Assembly: GCA_937920555.1 (NCBI GenBank)
Contig: CAKZTM010000016.1
Location: 1 to 34,700, forward strand
Length of the DNA stretch: 34,700 nt
From: an uncultured Paracoccaceae bacterium
GTDB lineage: Bacteria > Pseudomonadota > Alphaproteobacteria > Rhodobacterales > Rhodobacteraceae
Direction: 5' to 3'
Part shown: positions 31,008 to 34,700 of the stretch, one piece after another
Position numbering within the stretch: the stretch's first letter is position 1
Layout: every line of letters begins with the position of its first letter
Program-made: the position numbers and the translations under genes
The notes under the pieces: generated by a model
Told to the model about the DNA's origin: nothing
Databases searched by the model: none
The model's input: the letters and a program-made list of their open reading frames with translations, nothing else

Positions 31008-31231
31008 CGTGCGAGCGGCGTGATGTCGGTGGGCGCGCACTTTGCGGCCGGTCCGCACATGTAGATGCGTTCGGAGCTGCGCGCGGAGGCAGTCTTACGA
31101 CGCGGATGTTCTTTGAGTATTTGAGGAAAATCGAAAGCGGTTTGCAGCGGTAATGTGAATGCGTTTCGCGCCTTAAAAACAAGGTAAAATCGGTTGTTGT
31201 GACGCCTGCGTAAATTCTTGAGGTTGGGCTG
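31008..31231. other. Gene-free gap upstream of the str promoter
   Basis: This part between the PNPOx-like gene and the rpsL promoter shows no credible gene. A segment TTTGAGTATTTGAGGAAAAT (about 31102-31121) resembles a run often seen after genes in Rhodobacterales, which I cannot verify here. Confidence 0.45.
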
Positions 31232-31260
31232 TTGACACTGGTCGGGGTTGGGCCTAGGTT
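31232..31260 (+). promoter_or_regulatory. Promoter of the str operon
   Basis: TTGACA at 31232-31237, a 17-bp spacer and TAGGTT at 31255-31260 form a sigma70-type promoter. Transcription would start near 31267, giving a leader of about 260 nt before rpsL. Confidence 0.7.
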
Positions 31261-31525
31261 CCGCCCGCTCAGGGAAGAGATTCTTCCCAAACATAATATG
31301 CCTCATCGGCGCTCAAGATCCGGGACTATTCCCCGATCCTCTGGAAACAACCGCGCAGGTCCAAAGCGGACCGGTCGCGGTGCTTTGCTTTTCGTGAACG
31401 CACGAAGGGTTTGGTTTGAGAGATTTACGCGGGTCCGCGTGGAAGATTAACGGTCGCAACGCGCGGCAGAATGAAACGGTCACGCCACAAGGGCGGAACC
31501 AAGGTAAGACGAGGAAAGTGCTCGA
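31261..31525 (+). other. Structured 5' leader of the rpsL mRNA
   Basis: A perfect 7-bp hairpin GGGAAGA-GAT-TCTTCCC lies at 31272-31288. A second, bulged hairpin at 31351-31380 has arms CCGCG/CGCGG outside and GGTCC/GGACC inside. The leader is long for a ribosomal protein operon and could carry feedback control; the GAGGAAA ribosome binding site of rpsL lies at about 31511. Confidence 0.5.
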
Positions 31526-31897
31526 ATGCCAACGATCCAACAGCTGATCCGCAAGCCGCGGCAGCCAAAAGTAAAGCGGTCCAAGTCACTCCACATGGAG
31601 GGATGTCCGCAGAAACGTGGCGTATGTACCCGCGTTTATACAACGACACCGAAAAAGCCGAACTCCGCGATGCGGAAGGTTGCCAAGGTGCGTCTCACCA
31701 ACGGGTATGAGGTGATCTCCTACATCCCCGGTGAGAGCCACAACTTGCAAGAGCACTCGGTTGTTCTGATCCGTGGTGGTCGTGTGAAAGATCTTCCCGG
31801 CGTTCGGTACCACATCCTTCGCGGTGTGCTCGATACGCAAGGGGTCAAGGACCGGAAGCAGCGTCGCTCCAAATATGGCGCCAAGCGGCCTAAGTAA
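31526..31897 (+). CDS. rpsL: 30S ribosomal protein S12
   Basis: The 123-aa protein is standard S12: [13 protein letters not shown] at the start, the conserved [21 protein letters not shown] block and [19 protein letters not shown] with the PGVRYH loop. Lys43 (TPKKPNSA) and Lys in GRVKDLPG are the sensitive-type residues whose changes give streptomycin resistance. It is the first gene of the str operon and is followed by rpsG after 12 nt. Confidence 0.98.
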   Translation: MPTIQQLIRKPRQPKVKRSKSLHMEGCPQKRGVCTRVYTTTPKKPNSAMRKVAKVRLTNGYEVISYIPGESHNLQEHSVVLIRGGRVKDLPGVRYHILRGVLDTQGVKDRKQRRSKYGAKRPK

Positions 31898-32380
<483 letters not shown>

Positions 32381-32397
32381 ATTAGAGGTCGACCCAG

Positions 32398-34515
32398 ATG
32401 GCACGCGAGTATCCACTAGATCTGTACCGTAACTTCGGGATCATTGCGCATATCGATGCAGGCAAGACGACCTGTTCCGAGCGTATCCTGTATTACACGG
32501 GCAAAGAGCACAACATCGGTGAGGTCCACGATGGTGCGGCCACCATGGATTGGATGGAGCAGGAGCAGGAGCGTGGCATCACGATCACTTCGGCTGCGAC
32601 CACCACATTCTGGGAGCGCACTGAGGACGGCAAGACACCTGACGGCCCCAAGCACCGTTTGAACATCATCGACACACCCGGCCACGTTGATTTCACCATT
32701 GAAGTTGAGCGTTCGCTTGCGGTTCTTGATGGTGCGGTGACGGTTCTGGATGCCAATGCTGGTGTTGAGCCGCAGACGGAGACTGTCTGGCGTCAAGCGG
32801 ATCGCTACAAGGTGCCACGCATCGTGTTTGTCAACAAGATGGACAAGATTGGCGCGGATTTCTTCAACTGTGTTCACATGATTGAAGATCGTACCGGCGC
32901 CACTGCTGTGCCGATTGCAATCCCAATCGGAGCCGAGACTGAGCTTGAAGGTTTGTGCGATCTTGTGACCATGGAAGAGTGGGTCTATGTGGGCGAAGAT
33001 CTTGGTGCCACATGGGAAAAACGTCCCATTCGTGATGAGCTGAAAGCTCAGTGCGATGAGTGGCGCGGCAAGATGATTGAGGCGGCCGTCGAGATGGATG
33101 ACGACGCCATGATGGAATATCTTGAGGGCAATGAGCCTGATGTTGCCACGCTTCGTACGCTGCTTCGCAAGGGTACATTGGCGCTGAAATTCGTACCTGT
33201 TCTGGGTGGTTCTGCCTTCAAAAACAAAGGTGTACAGCCGCTTCTCAACGCTGTGGTCGACTATTTGCCGTCGCCTCTCGATGTTGTCGATTACATGGGC
33301 TTTAAACCCGGTGACGAGACAGAGACGCGCGACATTGCGCGCCGTGCGGATGACGATATGCCGTTCTCGGGTCTGTCGTTCAAAATCATGAACGACCCGT
33401 TTGTGGGCTCTTTGACGTTCACTCGGATTTACTCTGGTACAATCCGCAAGGGTGACACGGTTCAAAACACAACCAAGGGCAAGAAAGAGCGCATCGGTCG
33501 TATGATGATGATGCACTCGATCAAGCGCGATGAGATCGAAGAGGCGTTTGCCGGTGACATTATCGCTTTGGCGGGTCTGAAAGACACGACAACTGGTGAT
33601 ACATTGTCCGATCCCAAAGAGCCTGTTGTTCTGGAGACGATGACGTTCCCGGCGCCGGTGATTGAGAAGGCGGTGGAGCCAAAGACCAAAGCCGACCAAG
33701 AGAAGATGGGTATTGCTTTGCAGCGTTTGGCTGCGGAGGATCCGTCCTTTCAGGTTCACACCGATCTTGAGAGTGGTCAGACGATCATGAAGGGTATGGG
33801 CGAGCTTCATCTCGACATTCTCATCGACCGTATGCGTCGCGAGTTCAAAGTGGAGTGTAACGTAGGCGCGCCTCAGGTGGCGTATCGCGAAACAATTGGC
33901 CGCGAGATCGAGCACACATACACCCACAAGAAGCAGTCCGGTGGTTCTGGTCAGTATGCTGAGGTGAAAATGCTCATCTCTCCAACAGAGCCGGGTGAAG
34001 GTTACTCGTTCGAGAGCCGTATTGTTGGCGGTAACGTGCCCAAGGAATACATCCCGGGCGTGGAAAAGGGTATCAACTCGGTCATGGACAGTGGTCCATT
34101 GGCAGGGTTCCCCGTGATCGACTTCAAAGTGGCTTTGCTGGACGGTAAATACCACGATGTCGACTCGAGCGTTCTGGCGTTTGAGATCGCCGCGCGTGCG
34201 GGCATGCGTGAAGGTCTGAAATTGGCCGGTGCGAAGCTTCTTGAGCCAATCATGAAGGTCGAGGTGGTGACACCTGAGGATTACACCGGTGGTATCATCG
34301 GTGACCTGACATCCCGTCGCGGGATGGTTCAGGGTCAGGATACACGCGGTAATGCGATTGCCATTGACGCGTTTGTGCCTCTGGCCAACATGTTCGGATA
34401 TATCGACACATTGCGGTCGATGTCTCAGGGACGTGCCAACTTTACGATGCAGTTCGACCACTATGAGGCCGTGCCGCAGAATATCTCGGAAGAAATTCAA
34501 TCTAAATTTGCGTGA
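32398..34515 (+). CDS. fusA: Elongation factor G
   Basis: The 705-aa GTPase drives translocation on the ribosome. GTP-binding motifs are AHIDAGKTT (G1), [10 protein letters not shown] (G2), DTPGHVDF (G3) and [11 protein letters not shown] (G4). Domains II-V follow in order, with the domain IV loop near [16 protein letters not shown] and the C-terminal [15 protein letters not shown]. Full length for bacterial EF-G1. Third gene of the str operon; tuf starts 45 nt later. Confidence 0.98.
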   Translation: MAREYPLDLYRNFGIIAHIDAGKTTCSERILYYTGKEHNIGEVHDGAATMDWMEQEQERGITITSAATTTFWERTEDGKTPDGPKHRLNIIDTPGHVDFTIEVERSLAVLDGAVTVLDANAGVEPQTETVWRQADRYKVPRIVFVNKMDKIGADFFNCVHMIEDRTGATAVPIAIPIGAETELEGLCDLVTMEEWVYVGEDLGATWEKRPIRDELKAQCDEWRGKMIEAAVEMDDDAMMEYLEGNEPDVATLRTLLRKGTLALKFVPVLGGSAFKNKGVQPLLNAVVDYLPSPLDVVDYMGFKPGDETETRDIARRADDDMPFSGLSFKIMNDPFVGSLTFTRIYSGTIRKGDTVQNTTKGKKERIGRMMMMHSIKRDEIEEAFAGDIIALAGLKDTTTGDTLSDPKEPVVLETMTFPAPVIEKAVEPKTKADQEKMGIALQRLAAEDPSFQVHTDLESGQTIMKGMGELHLDILIDRMRREFKVECNVGAPQVAYRETIGREIEHTYTHKKQSGGSGQYAEVKMLISPTEPGEGYSFESRIVGGNVPKEYIPGVEKGINSVMDSGPLAGFPVIDFKVALLDGKYHDVDSSVLAFEIAARAGMREGLKLAGAKLLEPIMKVEVVTPEDYTGGIIGDLTSRRGMVQGQDTRGNAIAIDAFVPLANMFGYIDTLRSMSQGRANFTMQFDHYEAVPQNISEEIQSKFA

Positions 34516-34560
34516 TCCGCAGGCAGGTAGCCTGCCGCCCAAACACGAAGGGAATATATA

Positions 34561-34700
34561 ATGGCTAAAGCAAAGTTTGAGCGTACCAAGCCGCATGTAA
34601 ACATCGGCACGATTGGTCACGTTGACCACGGGAAGACGACGTTGACGGCAGCGATCACGAAGCAATTCGGTGATTTCAAGGCCTATGACGAGATCGACGG
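34561..34700 (+). CDS. tuf: Elongation factor Tu (partial, runs off the right edge)
   Basis: The first 46 codons begin [20 protein letters not shown] and contain the G1 motif [17 protein letters not shown] lies 8-14 nt before the ATG. EF-Tu brings aminoacyl-tRNA to the ribosome. The position after fusA is the usual str-operon copy (tufA). The remainder lies outside the window. Confidence 0.97.
   Translation, partial: MAKAKFERTKPHVNIGTIGHVDHGKTTLTAAITKQFGDFKAYDEID

Noticed and set aside
32416-34665. 749-codon minus-strand frame opposite fusA
   Set aside because: It is an antisense shadow of the highly biased fusA gene; the plus strand encodes a full EF-G.

Overview
The window looks like the chromosome of an alphaproteobacterium of the order Rhodobacterales (Roseobacter-type). 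This rests on gene content and order, not on a search: a Fur-family Irr regulator near fabA-fabB, an rpsL-rpsG-fusA-tuf ribosomal block, a periplasmic formate dehydrogenase cluster with DUF3305/DUF3306 partners, high GC, and GGAGG-type ribosome binding sites. No rRNA, tRNA, CRISPR array, phage or intact insertion sequence was seen.

Region 1 (1-10383) is a formate dehydrogenase locus. A multi-cluster 4Fe-4S protein, cut by the left edge, diverges from DUF3305-DUF3306. These are followed by a TorD-type chaperone, a 60-aa Tat peptide, and the alpha (Tat, Mo/W-bis-MGD, active-site Cys197), beta (four 4Fe-4S clusters) and gamma (cytochrome b) subunits. Next come a seven-bladed WD40 propeller fused to a c-type cytochrome and a 41-aa membrane peptide. 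The set would oxidise formate in the periplasm and feed electrons to the membrane and possibly to a dedicated cytochrome c.

Region 2 (10384-16330), all on the minus strand, carries two metal uptake systems. tupB-tupC-tupA is a tungstate-type ABC importer, which fits supply of the metal for the neighbouring formate dehydrogenase. znuA-zur-znuC-znuB is a zinc importer with its Fur-family repressor, and a good Zur-type palindrome lies upstream of znuA.

Region 3 (16331-25121) is mostly housekeeping and catabolism: a MITE-like 100-bp element and a candidate small RNA with terminator, a GFA protein behind mmsA, uraH, a phytanoyl-CoA-dioxygenase-like enzyme, an unknown lipoprotein, fabA-fabB, an HSL-type hydrolase and irr.

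Region 4 (25122-31007) is more accessory: a Hint-domain protein, a CAP-domain protein with 13 tandem heptapeptides and long acidic runs, an SH3-like exported protein, a D-2-hydroxyacid dehydrogenase, and a translationally coupled VOC / pyridoxamine-phosphate-oxidase-like pair. Region 5 (31008-34700) is the str operon with a clear promoter and a structured leader.

The most striking unexplained signal is a palindrome of the form ACTC-N8-GAGT, centred on TA, found four times and only between genes: before torD/fdh, after the fdh operon, before znuB, and over the promoter of the VOC gene. The variable inner bases stay largely palindromic, which suggests an operator for an unidentified regulator that would link formate dehydrogenase, zinc uptake and the VOC/PNPOx pair.
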